Shown: in pieces, positions 6,115-13,371 of the stretch
Position numbering within the stretch: position 1 is the first letter of the stretch
Layout of the letters: each line of letters begins with the position of its first letter
Origin: CAZKCI01 sp964551475
GTDB taxonomy: Bacteria > Auribacterota > Erginobacteria > Erginobacterales > CAZKCI01
Length of the DNA: 24,156 nucleotides
Reading direction: 5' to 3'
NCBI GenBank assembly: GCA_964551475.1
Contig: CAZKCI010000134.1
Span: forward strand, 1-24,156
Notes under the pieces: model-generated
Told to the model about the DNA's origin: nothing
Databases searched by the model: none
The model's input: the letters and a program-made list of their open reading frames with translations, nothing else
Program-made: the position numbers and the translations under genes

Positions 6115-6732
6115 ATGCTCTCCCGGGAAAGGCGTTGCCGGGCCCGGGGTTTGGTCCCGGTGGCCGGGATCGACGAGGCCGGCCGCGGCCCTCTCGCCGG
6201 GCCGGTGGTGGCGGCGGCGGTGATCCTCCCTCCCGTTTTCTCCCTGTCCGCGCTGGTGCGCGATTCCAAGAAGATGAGCCCCGCCCAGCGGGAGAGGGCC
6301 TATGCCTGTCTGACCGCTCTGCCGGGGATCGCTATCGGGGTCGGCGCGGTGGACCGGGAGGAGATCGACCGGATCAATATTCTCCGGGCTACCCGCCGGG
6401 CGATGGCGATCGCGGTCGGACGTCTTGCCCCCGCCCCGGCCTTTCTGCTCATCGACGGTCTCCGTCTGCCGGAGATCGGCCTTCCCCAGGATAAGATTAT
6501 CCGGGGAGAGGAGGCGAGCCTCTCCATCGCCGCCGCTTCGGTCATCGCCAAGGTCGTCCGCGACCGGATCATGGCGGAGATGGACGCGAAGTATCCCCAG
6601 TACGGCTTCGCCCGCCACAAGGGCTACGGGACGAAGGAGCATCTGGAGCGCCTCCGCCGTTTCGGCCCCTGCCCGATCCACCGCCGCTCTTTCGCTCCGG
6701 TGAAGAATCCGACCATGAGTTCAGAAGGTTAG
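6115..6732 (+). CDS. rnhB: Ribonuclease HII
   Basis: RNase HII cuts RNA in RNA:DNA hybrids and starts removal of single misincorporated ribonucleotides. From ATG 6115 the protein has 205 residues, the usual size. GIDEAGRGPLAGPVV holds Asp20 and Glu21; DSKKMS, INILRA and LLIDG (Asp114) follow. The fourth active-site acid, Asp in E. coli (KGD), reads Glu132 (RGEEASLSIAAAS), giving a D-E-D-E set as in RNase HIII; the rest of the sequence is clearly HII. The end YGFARHKGYGTKEHLE and GPCPIHRRSFAPV is typical. The frame stays open upstream to an ATG at 6004, but those 37 residues come from repeat DNA, so 6115 is preferred. No Shine-Dalgarno is visible. Confidence 0.94.
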   Translation: MLSRERRCRARGLVPVAGIDEAGRGPLAGPVVAAAVILPPVFSLSALVRDSKKMSPAQRERAYACLTALPGIAIGVGAVDREEIDRINILRATRRAMAIAVGRLAPAPAFLLIDGLRLPEIGLPQDKIIRGEEASLSIAAASVIAKVVRDRIMAEMDAKYPQYGFARHKGYGTKEHLERLRRFGPCPIHRRSFAPVKNPTMSSEG

Positions 6733-6747
6733 ACACGGGATTGACGC

Positions 6748-6843
6748 AACCCCTTCGGGGTTGGCGGGGTATGTTGGCGCCATTTCCCGGGGTAGCGCCT
6801 ACGGCGCAACCCCGGGCTATGTGATGGAATCCCGTTGGGATTC
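6748..6843. repeat. Cluster of three perfect or near-perfect hairpins
   Basis: Hairpin 1 (6748-6764): CAACCCC TTC GGGGTTG. Hairpin 2 (6786-6816): CCCGGGGTAGCGCC pairs with GGCGCAACCCCGGG around TAC, and contains a GTAG. Hairpin 3 (6827-6843): GAATCCC GTT GGGATTC. All three have 3-base loops. They occupy most of the rnhB-yraN gap; no promoter was seen. Confidence 0.75.
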
Positions 6844-6872
6844 GCGACCTAGACCCAGGGAATCGGGCGTCG

Positions 6873-7244
6873 ATGACCGAGGAACGGAAAAGACTGGGGG
6901 CATGGGGGGAGGCGAGGGCGGCGGACTTTCTTCGGAAGGAGAAAGGCTTTGCCATCCTGGAGAGAAATTACCGCTGCCCGCTGGGGGAGATCGATATCGT
7001 CGCCTCCGACGGGGACACTCTGGTCTTCATCGAGGTGAAGACCAAGGGGAGCGGGGATTATCTCCTGCCCCAGGTCTCGGTGACCCGGGAGAAGCAGAGG
7101 AAGGTCATCCGGGTGGCCCGCTGGTATCTCAAGGAGAGGCGCCTGGCCTCTCCCCGCTGTCGTTTCGATGTCGTCGCGGTCACGCCGGCCGAAGGCGGCC
7201 TCCCGGACAAGGTCGACTATTTCCGCGCCGCCTTCCGGCTGTAG
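6873..7244 (+). CDS. yraN: UPF0102 family protein YraN, predicted nuclease fold
   Basis: YraN proteins have a PD-(D/E)XK-like fold resembling Holliday junction resolvases; the cellular role is not settled. The 123 residues match the family length. Conserved blocks are visible: LGAWGEARAADFL near the start, ILERNYRCPLGEIDIVASDGDTLVFIEVK with the Asp...Glu-x-Lys active-site pattern, and the basic stretch VTREKQRKVIRVARWYL. It ends with the characteristic RFDVVAV and VDYFRAAF. Its place right after rnhB is the standard bacterial order. The Shine-Dalgarno is weak. Confidence 0.93.
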   Translation: MTEERKRLGAWGEARAADFLRKEKGFAILERNYRCPLGEIDIVASDGDTLVFIEVKTKGSGDYLLPQVSVTREKQRKVIRVARWYLKERRLASPRCRFDVVAVTPAEGGLPDKVDYFRAAFRL

Positions 7245-7267
7245 GGGAATCCCCCGGAGAGGAAAGG

Positions 7268-7324
7268 AGGAGGGACGGTGTCAAATTGTTAAGTTCAACT
7301 TAACAATTTGACACCGTCCCTCCT
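7268..7324. repeat. 57-bp perfect palindrome between convergent genes
   Basis: Twenty-eight bases on each side of a single C at 7296 pair without a mismatch. The inner arm is AT-rich (GTCAAATTGTTAAGTT), the outer arm GC-rich (GGAGGGACGGT). It sits between yraN (+) and the giant gene (-), so it could serve as a bidirectional terminator, but it lacks a T-run and is far longer than needed. A mobile palindromic element is the alternative. Confidence 0.9.
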
Positions 7325-7331
7325 GCCTTTG

Positions 7332-10300
7332 CTACCGCGTGGCTGGGATGTCGTCGGCGGTGCCGTAGTAGACGCGGGTGGTCAGGCGAACGGCCCAGAG
7401 GGACTCCAGTCCGCGGAAGATCCCGATGTCGGCGGTCCCGTTGCCGTCGTAATCGGCCGGCCGGGACCAATCGTAGCAGTTGCCGAAGTAGAGGCGGGTA
7501 AAGTCCCGGACCGCCCAGAGGCCGGTGCAGGGGCGGAAGACGGCGACCCGCGCGGTTCCGTCGCCGAGGAGATCGGCCGGGGCGGGCCAGTCGCCTGCCA
7601 GGCCGAGATAGACCCGGCTCACCCCCGGGATCGCCCACATCCCGGTAGCAGGATGAAAGAGGCCGGGATCGCTCGTGCCGTCTCCGTCATAATCGGCGGG
7701 GACCGGCCAATCGCCCGTCGTTCCGAATGTCACTCGGGTGACTCCCCTGATCGCCCATAAGCCGGCTCCGGACCGGAAGATCCCCGGGTCGGTTATTCCG
7801 TCGCCGTCGTAATCGGCCGGCACGGGAACGTCTCCTGATATTCCGAAATAGAACTGCGTGGTCTCTTCGATCGACCACATTCCGTTTCCGGGACGGAAGA
7901 TCCCCGCCGCCGCCCAGCCGTTTCCGCTGTAATCGCCGGATACCGCCGCGTCTCCGCTGCTCCCCAGGACGAAGGAGGTGAAGCCTCGGATTATCCAGAG
8001 TCCGCTGGCGGGACGGAAGAGGGCGATCTCGGATGTCCCGTCACCGGTGTAGTCGCCGGAATCCACCCTTGCCTCATAGGGCACGGCGCTCGGGCCGCAG
8101 GTCGGAGTGGCTGAAGGCGTAGCCGTGGTCTCCGGCGTGGCTGTGGGTTCCGGGCTGGGCGTCGGTGTTGCGGACGGTGCGGGCGTTTTCGTCGGCTCCG
8201 CGGTAGGTGTCGGAGGAATGGCCGTAGGTGTCGGCGGAACAGGTGTAGGTGTAGCAGTGGCTGTCGGCTCGGCGGTAGGTGTTGCGGACGGTGCGGGCGT
8301 CTTCGTCGGCTCCGCGGTGGGTGTCGGAGGAATGGCCGTAGGCGTCGGGGGGATAGCCGTAGGGGTGGGCGGTATAGCTGTCGGTGTCGAGGAAGGCGCA
8401 GGAGACGGGCTGGGAGTCTTCGTCGGTTCCGCGGTAGGTGTGGGCGGAACGGCTGTCGGAGTCGGGGGAACTGGTGTCGGTGTCGGAGGCGCAGCTGTCG
8501 GCGACGGCGTCTTGGTCGGTTCCGCGGTGGGTGTGGGAGGAACAACTGTAGGTGTCGGCGGAACGGCGGTCGGTGTCGGAGGAATAGCCGTAGGAGTCGG
8601 GGGAATAACCGTAGGTGTGGGCGTAGCCGTCTTGGCCGGAGTGAGTGTGGGCGCTGGCGTCGGCGTGGCTGTCTTAACCGGTGTGAGTGTCGGCTCCGGT
8701 GTCGGGGTGGCGGTTTTGACCGGCGTCGGCGAAGGCGTCTTCGTCGGTTCCGCCGTCGGGGTTGGCGACGGCGCCGGCGTAGCTGTTTTGACCGGAGTGA
8801 GCGTCGGCTCGGGGGTCGGCGTCGGAGGTACGGCTGTCGGTGTCGGGACAACGGCCGTGGGCGTGGGAGGAACGACTGTAGGAGTGGGCGGCACTGCCGT
8901 CGGCGTCGGCGGTACGACGGTGGGAGACGCTGTTGCCGTGGGTTCGGGAGTCGGAGTTGCGGTCTTGGCGGGGGTCAGCGTCGGTTCCGGTGTGGGCGTT
9001 GTTGTCTTGGCCGGCGTAAGAGTCGGCGCAGGCGTAGGTGTTGCAGTTCTGATCGGTGTAAGCGTGGGCGCCGGTGTCGGGGTCTTCGGTATCCACGATG
9101 AAGGCGATGGGCTAGGGGACGGCGCAGCGGTCGGAGTGGCAGAAGGCTCCGGCGTCGGTGAGGGGGACTTAGTCGGTTCCGCTGAGGGCGTAGGTGTCGG
9201 CGGTGTGGGGGTGGCTGACGGTTCGGGCGTCGGAGAAGGCGTCTTGGTCGGTTCGGCGGTCGGCGCCGCTGTCGGTTCAGGCGTGGGTGTTGCCGTCTTG
9301 ACGGGGGTCAGCGTCGGCTCGGGAGTGGGTGTGGCCGTCTTGACCGGCGTTAGCGTCGGCTCGGGTGTCGGCGTAGCGGTTTTGACCGGCGTGAGTGTGG
9401 GTTCTGGTGTCGGTGTAGCGGTTTTGATCGGCGTCAGTGTCGGCGCCGCCGTCGGAGTAGGTGATGGGGTCTTGGTGGGTTCGGCCGTTGACGTTGCCGA
9501 AGGTTCCGGTGTCGGGCTCGGTGTTTTCGTCGGTTCCGGCGTGGGTGACGGGGTTTTTGTGGGCTCAACGGTCGGAGTGGCAGAAGGCTCCGGCGTCGGT
9601 GAGGGGGACGAGGTCGGTTCCGCGGTCGGGGTGGCGCTAGGCTCAGCGGTCGGCGTCGGCGAAGGTTCCGGTGTCTTGGTGGCGGTCGGTTCCGGTGTGG
9701 GCGAAGGAGTCTTCGTGGGTTCGGCAGTCGGAGTGGCCGAGGGTTCGGGTGTAGGCGAGGGGGTCTTGGTCGGTTCGGCCGTCGGCGTGGGGGTTGGCGG
9801 CGTCGGTGTGGCGGAGGGCTCCGGTGTGGGCGTTTTCGTCGGCGCAGCCGTCGGTGTGGCAGTGGGTTCCGGAGTCGGGGAAGGGGTCCTGGTCGGTTCA
9901 GCCGTCGGTGTCGGTGTGGGCGGCGTCGGGGTAGCGGACGGCTCCGGTGTGGGCGATGGGGTCTTCGTAGGTTCGGCGGTCGGTGTGGCGGACGGCTCGG
10001 GCGAAGGGGTGGCAGTCGGCGTCGGGGTTGGAGTCTTGGTCGGCGTCGCTGTCGCCGTAGGCGTCGGTAAAGGCGTCTTCGTCGCTGTCGGCGACGGGGG
10101 CGGCGTAGGCGTTTTCGTCGGCGCGGTTGTCGGAGAGGAAACGGGCGTCGCTGTCGGAGCCGGTGAGGGGGAAGGGGAAGGGGAAGGGGAAGGAGTGGGC
10201 GACGGCTTCGCGGAGGGGCTAGGCGAGGGAGCGGCAGCCACGGGCGTGGGGCTGGGGGCGGTGAGGATGATCAGCTTGGCGGCGTGGGAGTGGTCGGTCA

Positions 10301-12458
10301 TGGATTCCCAGGCGCTCATGCGGGCGAGTAGCGTTCCCGCATCCGTCTGGGCGATGAAGAGGACCGCCAGGCTGTTCCCGCTCGACCAGCCCGGACGGCT
10401 GATGACTTCCGAGACGGACCCTTCCAGGCCGCTCATCTCCTCCCAACCAACTCCGAGGCTGGAAGCGTTCCAGCTTTTAAAGGCGTCGGTTCGGGGACGG
10501 ATAATGATCTGGGTCAGTGTGGCGAAATCAGGCGCGTTGTCGATGTCATGGCCGTGGATGCGGCAGGCGATATCGTCCCGTATGGCGTCGGTGAAGCGCA
10601 CCCAGATGGAGGCTGAGGCAATGGTCGATCCCTGCGGGATATCGATGTTCTGGAAACGGAATCCTCCACAAGTATAGTTAACAGCGGTCGGCACGTTGTA
10701 AGCATTGGTGTCAATAAGGCCCAGCGAATAGCTGGCGGCGCCGTTGCCGCGCTCGTAGGCATCGTCCGCGCCGGTCTGGATAGTGAAACTGTGATACCAC
10801 CCCGGCGTCGGGCTGACGGTGGGCGTCGGTGTAGCGGGAGGGGTTTTGTAGCCGACCGGCGTGGGCGAGGAGGATGGGCTGGGCGAGGCGGTCGGGGCGC
10901 CGGAGGGGGAGGGAGAGGGAGTGACGGTGGTAGTCGGCGTAGGCGCGGGCGTGGGGCTGATCGCCATCCGCCACTTGATGGAGGCGACAAAGGCATCATC
11001 CGTCCCCTCCGCGTTGTTCAGTGACTGCTGATAGGGGCGGCTGGTGGGGAAATTCACCGAGGAGGTGATGCCCGCGATGTAGGCGGTCGAGGAGGCCCAG
11101 CCGGCTATCCCCCGGCCTTCGTCCTTCTGGCTGCCCCCGAGATAGGTGGAGTAGGCCAGGGCGGAGCCGGTGGCGAATATACGCGTGACGTAGGCGTCGC
11201 CGTTGCCTCCGTAGACCGCCTGGAGGGGTTCGCGGGTGGGGAAGTCGGAGGAGTAGGTGACGCCGGTGAAGTAGCCGAAGTAATAGCTGTCGACAGCGAG
11301 GCCGTAGCCGCGGTCATCGCCGCTCCCTCCCAGGTAGGTGGAATAGATCAGGCCGGAGAGGGAAGACGTCATGGCGGCGGCGAAGGCGTCGGTCTGTCCG
11401 GCGAAGGTGCTCTGGTAGGCGTTTTTCGTCGGGAAATCGGAGGAATCGGTGTGGCCGGTCAGGAGCAGGGAGCTGTTGAGATAGAAACGGAGTCCGTAGC
11501 CGTAATCATTCCCGCTCCCCCCCAGGTAGGAGGAGTAGTTGAGAGACGCGCCGGAAATGTAAAAGTGGGTGACGAAGGCGTCGGTCCCTCCCGCCCGGGA
11601 CGACTGGTAGCCGGACTTGGTGGGAAAGTTGTCGGAAGCGGTGGTCCCGATCACCAGGGCGACATCGGCCGAGCCGTCGACGTCGTTGGCGCGGTCATCC
11701 TGGCTTCCCCCGAGATAGGAGGAGAAGGTGAGGATGGAACCGGACGAGGTGATCTTGGTCACGAAGGCGTCGTAGCTTCCCGCCCGGGTTGACTGGTAGG
11801 AGACGCGGGTGGGAAAGTTGTCCGATTCGGTGTCGCCGACGATGAAAAGGCCGTCGACCGCCCGCGCATAGTCGTTTCCCCCGCCCCCGAGATAGGTGGA
11901 GAAGAGCAGGGCCGATCCGGTGGATGAGATCTGGGCCAGGAAGGCGTCGGAATTGCCCGCCCGGGAGGTCTGGTAGGCGCTCAGTGTGGGGAAATCGACT
12001 GAGCTGGTGTAGCCGGCCAGATGGATGATATCGACACCGTCGATCGCGAACTGGTCGAGACAGGTCGCATAGTCCCCATCGCTGCCGCCGAAATAGGTGG
12101 AGAAGAGGAGGAGCGAGCCCGAGGTGGAGAACTTGGTGACAAAGGCGTCAGTCGGCGTCGCGGTATTGTTAAGCGTCGATTGATAGCAGGAAAGAGTGGG
12201 AAAATTGGCGGATTGGGTGTAGCCGGCGACCAAGGCGTAGCCCTCGTCCACGTCCACGGCCAGACCCCGGTCGACGCCGGCGCCCCCGAGGTAGGTGGAG
12301 TAGTCGAGCGTGATGATGTAGGTGGGGTCGCCGGGGTCGCCTTTCCATCCCCTCACCGGAGAACCTCCGGAGGCGATGACCGCGATCGCTCCCAGGCCGT
12401 AGAGGAGGAGGCAGGCGAGGAGAACGCCGTAAAGAATGCTGGAGCCTCGTTGATTCAT
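7332..12458 (-). CDS. Giant exported multi-propeller protein with Pro/Thr linker
   Basis: 1708 residues; function unknown. Residues 1-31 form an N-terminal hydrophobic signal or anchor (MNQRGSSILYGVLLACLLLYG). Residues about 45-490 carry seven SBBP-type repeats with the recurring YSTYLGGxxxDxG and SSDFPT...YQ...DAFV blocks, expected to form a beta-propeller. A short Pro/Thr/Ser linker follows (about 494-553). Residues 553-730 look like a DNRLRE/CBM-like beta-sandwich (GGFRFQNIDIPQGSTI, AKLIILTA). Residues about 736-1454 are an almost unbroken linker of Pro, Thr, Ser, Ala, Val with only Lys and Glu as charges (units such as EPTKTPSPTPEPSATPT). The last 245 residues hold six repeats of about 41 residues (PVPADYDGDG...GIFRP..GLWAIRG.TR.YFG), with DxDGDG calcium-type loops. 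The same domain ends both M28 peptidases below. Likely surface-attached or secreted. No PEP-CTERM or sortase signal is visible. Confidence 0.88.
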   Translation of the reverse strand: MNQRGSSILYGVLLACLLLYGLGAIAVIASGGSPVRGWKGDPGDPTYIITLDYSTYLGGAGVDRGLAVDVDEGYALVAGYTQSANFPTLSCYQSTLNNTATPTDAFVTKFSTSGSLLLFSTYFGGSDGDYATCLDQFAIDGVDIIHLAGYTSSVDFPTLSAYQTSRAGNSDAFLAQISSTGSALLFSTYLGGGGNDYARAVDGLFIVGDTESDNFPTRVSYQSTRAGSYDAFVTKITSSGSILTFSSYLGGSQDDRANDVDGSADVALVIGTTASDNFPTKSGYQSSRAGGTDAFVTHFYISGASLNYSSYLGGSGNDYGYGLRFYLNSSLLLTGHTDSSDFPTKNAYQSTFAGQTDAFAAAMTSSLSGLIYSTYLGGSGDDRGYGLAVDSYYFGYFTGVTYSSDFPTREPLQAVYGGNGDAYVTRIFATGSALAYSTYLGGSQKDEGRGIAGWASSTAYIAGITSSVNFPTSRPYQQSLNNAEGTDDAFVASIKWRMAISPTPAPTPTTTVTPSPSPSGAPTASPSPSSSPTPVGYKTPPATPTPTVSPTPGWYHSFTIQTGADDAYERGNGAASYSLGLIDTNAYNVPTAVNYTCGGFRFQNIDIPQGSTIASASIWVRFTDAIRDDIACRIHGHDIDNAPDFATLTQIIIRPRTDAFKSWNASSLGVGWEEMSGLEGSVSEVISRPGWSSGNSLAVLFIAQTDAGTLLARMSAWESMTDHSHAAKLIILTAPSPTPVAAAPSPSPSAKPSPTPSPSPSPSPSPAPTATPVSSPTTAPTKTPTPPPSPTATKTPLPTPTATATPTKTPTPTPTATPSPEPSATPTAEPTKTPSPTPEPSATPTPPTPTPTAEPTRTPSPTPEPTATPTAAPTKTPTPEPSATPTPPTPTPTAEPTKTPSPTPEPSATPTAEPTKTPSPTPEPTATKTPEPSPTPTAEPSATPTAEPTSSPSPTPEPSATPTVEPTKTPSPTPEPTKTPSPTPEPSATSTAEPTKTPSPTPTAAPTLTPIKTATPTPEPTLTPVKTATPTPEPTLTPVKTATPTPEPTLTPVKTATPTPEPTAAPTAEPTKTPSPTPEPSATPTPPTPTPSAEPTKSPSPTPEPSATPTAAPSPSPSPSSWIPKTPTPAPTLTPIRTATPTPAPTLTPAKTTTPTPEPTLTPAKTATPTPEPTATASPTVVPPTPTAVPPTPTVVPPTPTAVVPTPTAVPPTPTPEPTLTPVKTATPAPSPTPTAEPTKTPSPTPVKTATPTPEPTLTPVKTATPTPAPTLTPAKTATPTPTVIPPTPTAIPPTPTAVPPTPTVVPPTPTAEPTKTPSPTAAPPTPTPVPPTPTAVPPTPTAEPTKTPSPSPAPSSTPTAIPPTPTAIPPTPTAIPPTPTAEPTKTPAPSATPTAEPTATATPTPVPPTPTAIPPTPTAEPTKTPAPSATPTPSPEPTATPETTATPSATPTCGPSAVPYEARVDSGDYTGDGTSEIALFRPASGLWIIRGFTSFVLGSSGDAAVSGDYSGNGWAAAGIFRPGNGMWSIEETTQFYFGISGDVPVPADYDGDGITDPGIFRSGAGLWAIRGVTRVTFGTTGDWPVPADYDGDGTSDPGLFHPATGMWAIPGVSRVYLGLAGDWPAPADLLGDGTARVAVFRPCTGLWAVRDFTRLYFGNCYDWSRPADYDGNGTADIGIFRGLESLWAVRLTTRVYYGTADDIPATR
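8095..10250 (-). repeat. Low-complexity repeat DNA coding the Pro/Thr linker
   Basis: On the plus strand the DNA reads as imperfect GTCGGNGTNGGN units over about 2.1 kb, with longer repeated blocks coding PTLTPVKTATPTPEP, PPTPTAVPPTPT and AEPTKTPSPTPEPSAT. Third positions vary while the Pro/Thr pattern is kept, so the protein sequence is what is conserved. Long runs of near-identical units make this tract prone to expansion, contraction and assembly error. Confidence 0.9.
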
Positions 12459-12515
12459 AATCGCTTGTCGCGCCCAGCGGCCATCTCAACCTGTGCCGGG
12501 ATCAGCGGTCGGTAA

Positions 12516-12544
12516 AATATAGATACTTATACCGCCCTTGGCAA
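12516..12544 (-). promoter_or_regulatory. Sigma70 promoter for the giant exported protein gene
   Basis: On the minus strand TTGCCA (five of six) is followed after exactly 17 bases by TATATT (five of six). It ends about 58 bp upstream of the ATG. The surrounding sequence is unusually AT-rich for this window. Confidence 0.6.
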
Positions 12545-12620
12545 GAGATCCTATTCGCGATCGTTTGTCTTTGGCCGCTATTTATGCAACTATCTACGCA
12601 TCCGCAAAGGAGACCAAGCC

Positions 12621-12869
12621 ATGCCTCCAGTCAAGATGTTCACACTGAGCACCTGCAGTCACTGCCGGGCGACGAAGGAATATTTCTCCCGGCACGGGAT
12701 CGCTTACGAGTATACCGACGTGGACCTCCTGGATTTTCCCGCCCGCCGGGAAATCCTCAAGGAGATCAAGAAGCTCAGCCCCCAGCTGGCTTTCCCCACC
12801 ATTCTCATCGGCGACCGGGTGATCGTCGGGTTCCGCGAAGAGGCGATCCGGGAGGCTCTGGGGCTATGA
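12621..12869 (+). CDS. Glutaredoxin-like thiol-disulfide protein
   Basis: A small thioredoxin-fold redox protein of 82 residues. The active site is Cys12-Ser-His-Cys15 in FTLSTCSHCRATKEYF, at the N-terminal end of helix 1 as in glutaredoxins; the usual Grx dipeptide is Pro-Tyr or similar. The cis-proline follows in AFPTILIGD (Pro59), then a glutaredoxin/NrdH-like end (VIVGFREEAIREALGL). AGGAG at 12608-12612 supports the ATG. The stop overlaps the start of the next gene by four bases (ATGA). Being paired with a ferredoxin:thioredoxin reductase-type protein suggests reduction by ferredoxin rather than by glutathione or NADPH; this is inferred. Confidence 0.88.
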   Translation: MPPVKMFTLSTCSHCRATKEYFSRHGIAYEYTDVDLLDFPARREILKEIKKLSPQLAFPTILIGDRVIVGFREEAIREALGL

Positions 12870-13213
12870 TGAACGAAGCCGAAAAACTTCTCGAAGTGCT
12901 CAGGAAGATCCAGGAGCCCAAAGGGTATTATTTCAACCGGGACCGGGAGAGGACGCTGGGACTCATGCGGGCGCTGATCGAGAACAAGAACCGCTACGGC
13001 TACCTGGCCTGCCCCTGCCGCCTGGCTTCCGGCGACCGGGAGTGGGACCGCGACATCTTCTGCCCCTGCGTCTACCGGGAAGCGGACATGAAGGAGTCCG
13101 GCAGCTGCTATTGCAACCTCTACGTCTCCCGGGAATGGAACGAGGGCAAAATTCCCCACGCCTACGTTCCGGAGAGAAGGCCGGAGGAGAAGAACCCGCT
13201 CAACCGAATGTAG
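12866..13213 (+). CDS. Ferredoxin:thioredoxin reductase catalytic chain-like protein
   Basis: This family passes electrons from ferredoxin to a disulfide through a [4Fe-4S] cluster next to a redox-active Cys pair. In the 115 residues all six family cysteines are present: CPC (49-51), CPC (66-68) and CYC (81-83), in the context CPCRLASGDREW...IFCPCVYREADMKESGSCYC. No variable (alpha) chain is visible nearby, as in the FTR-like ferredoxin:disulfide reductases of archaea and anaerobes. The start ATG overlaps the glutaredoxin stop, with GGAGG ten bases upstream; a second ATG follows at once. The glutaredoxin next door is its probable substrate. This suggests an anaerobic or microaerobic, ferredoxin-centred metabolism. 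Confidence 0.92.
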   Translation: MMNEAEKLLEVLRKIQEPKGYYFNRDRERTLGLMRALIENKNRYGYLACPCRLASGDREWDRDIFCPCVYREADMKESGSCYCNLYVSREWNEGKIPHAYVPERRPEEKNPLNRM

Positions 13214-13246
13214 AAACGGTGAGAGCTCGCCGCCGCAAGGCGATTT

Positions 13247-13311
13247 TGTGGGAGGGGCGTCCCGCCCCGATCCAAGTCGGCCCGGATCGCGGCGAGGACG
13301 CCGCTCCCACA
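13247..13311. repeat. REP-like double hairpin, copy 2
   Basis: Same build as the element at 799-864: TGTGGGAG at both ends in inverted orientation, GATCC inside, and two internal hairpins, GGGGCG/CGCCCC and CGGCG/CGCCG. Stem bases differ from copy 1 but pairing is kept. It lies between two convergent genes. Confidence 0.75.
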
Positions 13312-13341
13312 GTGACGCACCCATGTCCTGACCGCACCCGA

Positions 13342-13364
13342 GCGGTAAGCTCATTGCTTGCCGC
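13342..13364. terminator. Possible terminator between convergent genes
   Basis: GCGGTAAGC pairs with GCTTGCCGC (one G-T wobble) around TCATT, followed by TTACTGTTTACC. It is placed to end the glutaredoxin/FTR transcript. The T-run is poor, and the sequence may instead be part of a heptamer tract. Confidence 0.4.
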
Positions 13365-13371
13365 TTACTGT

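Noticed and set aside
8107..10677. 856-codon plus-strand open frame rich in Val-Gly repeats
   Set aside because: It is the antisense of the Pro/Thr linker; GTCGGNGTNGG DNA rarely yields stops on either strand. The minus frame has a signal peptide and recognisable domains on both sides.
12405..12420. Lipobox (LLAC) in the N-terminus of the giant protein
   Set aside because: The hydrophobic segment continues well past the Cys, so signal peptidase II cleavage at Cys16 is unlikely.
12572..12588. Sigma54-like TTGGCC...TGCA before the glutaredoxin gene
   Set aside because: GG and GC are 11 bases apart rather than 10, and the -24 box reads TGGCC instead of TGGCAC.
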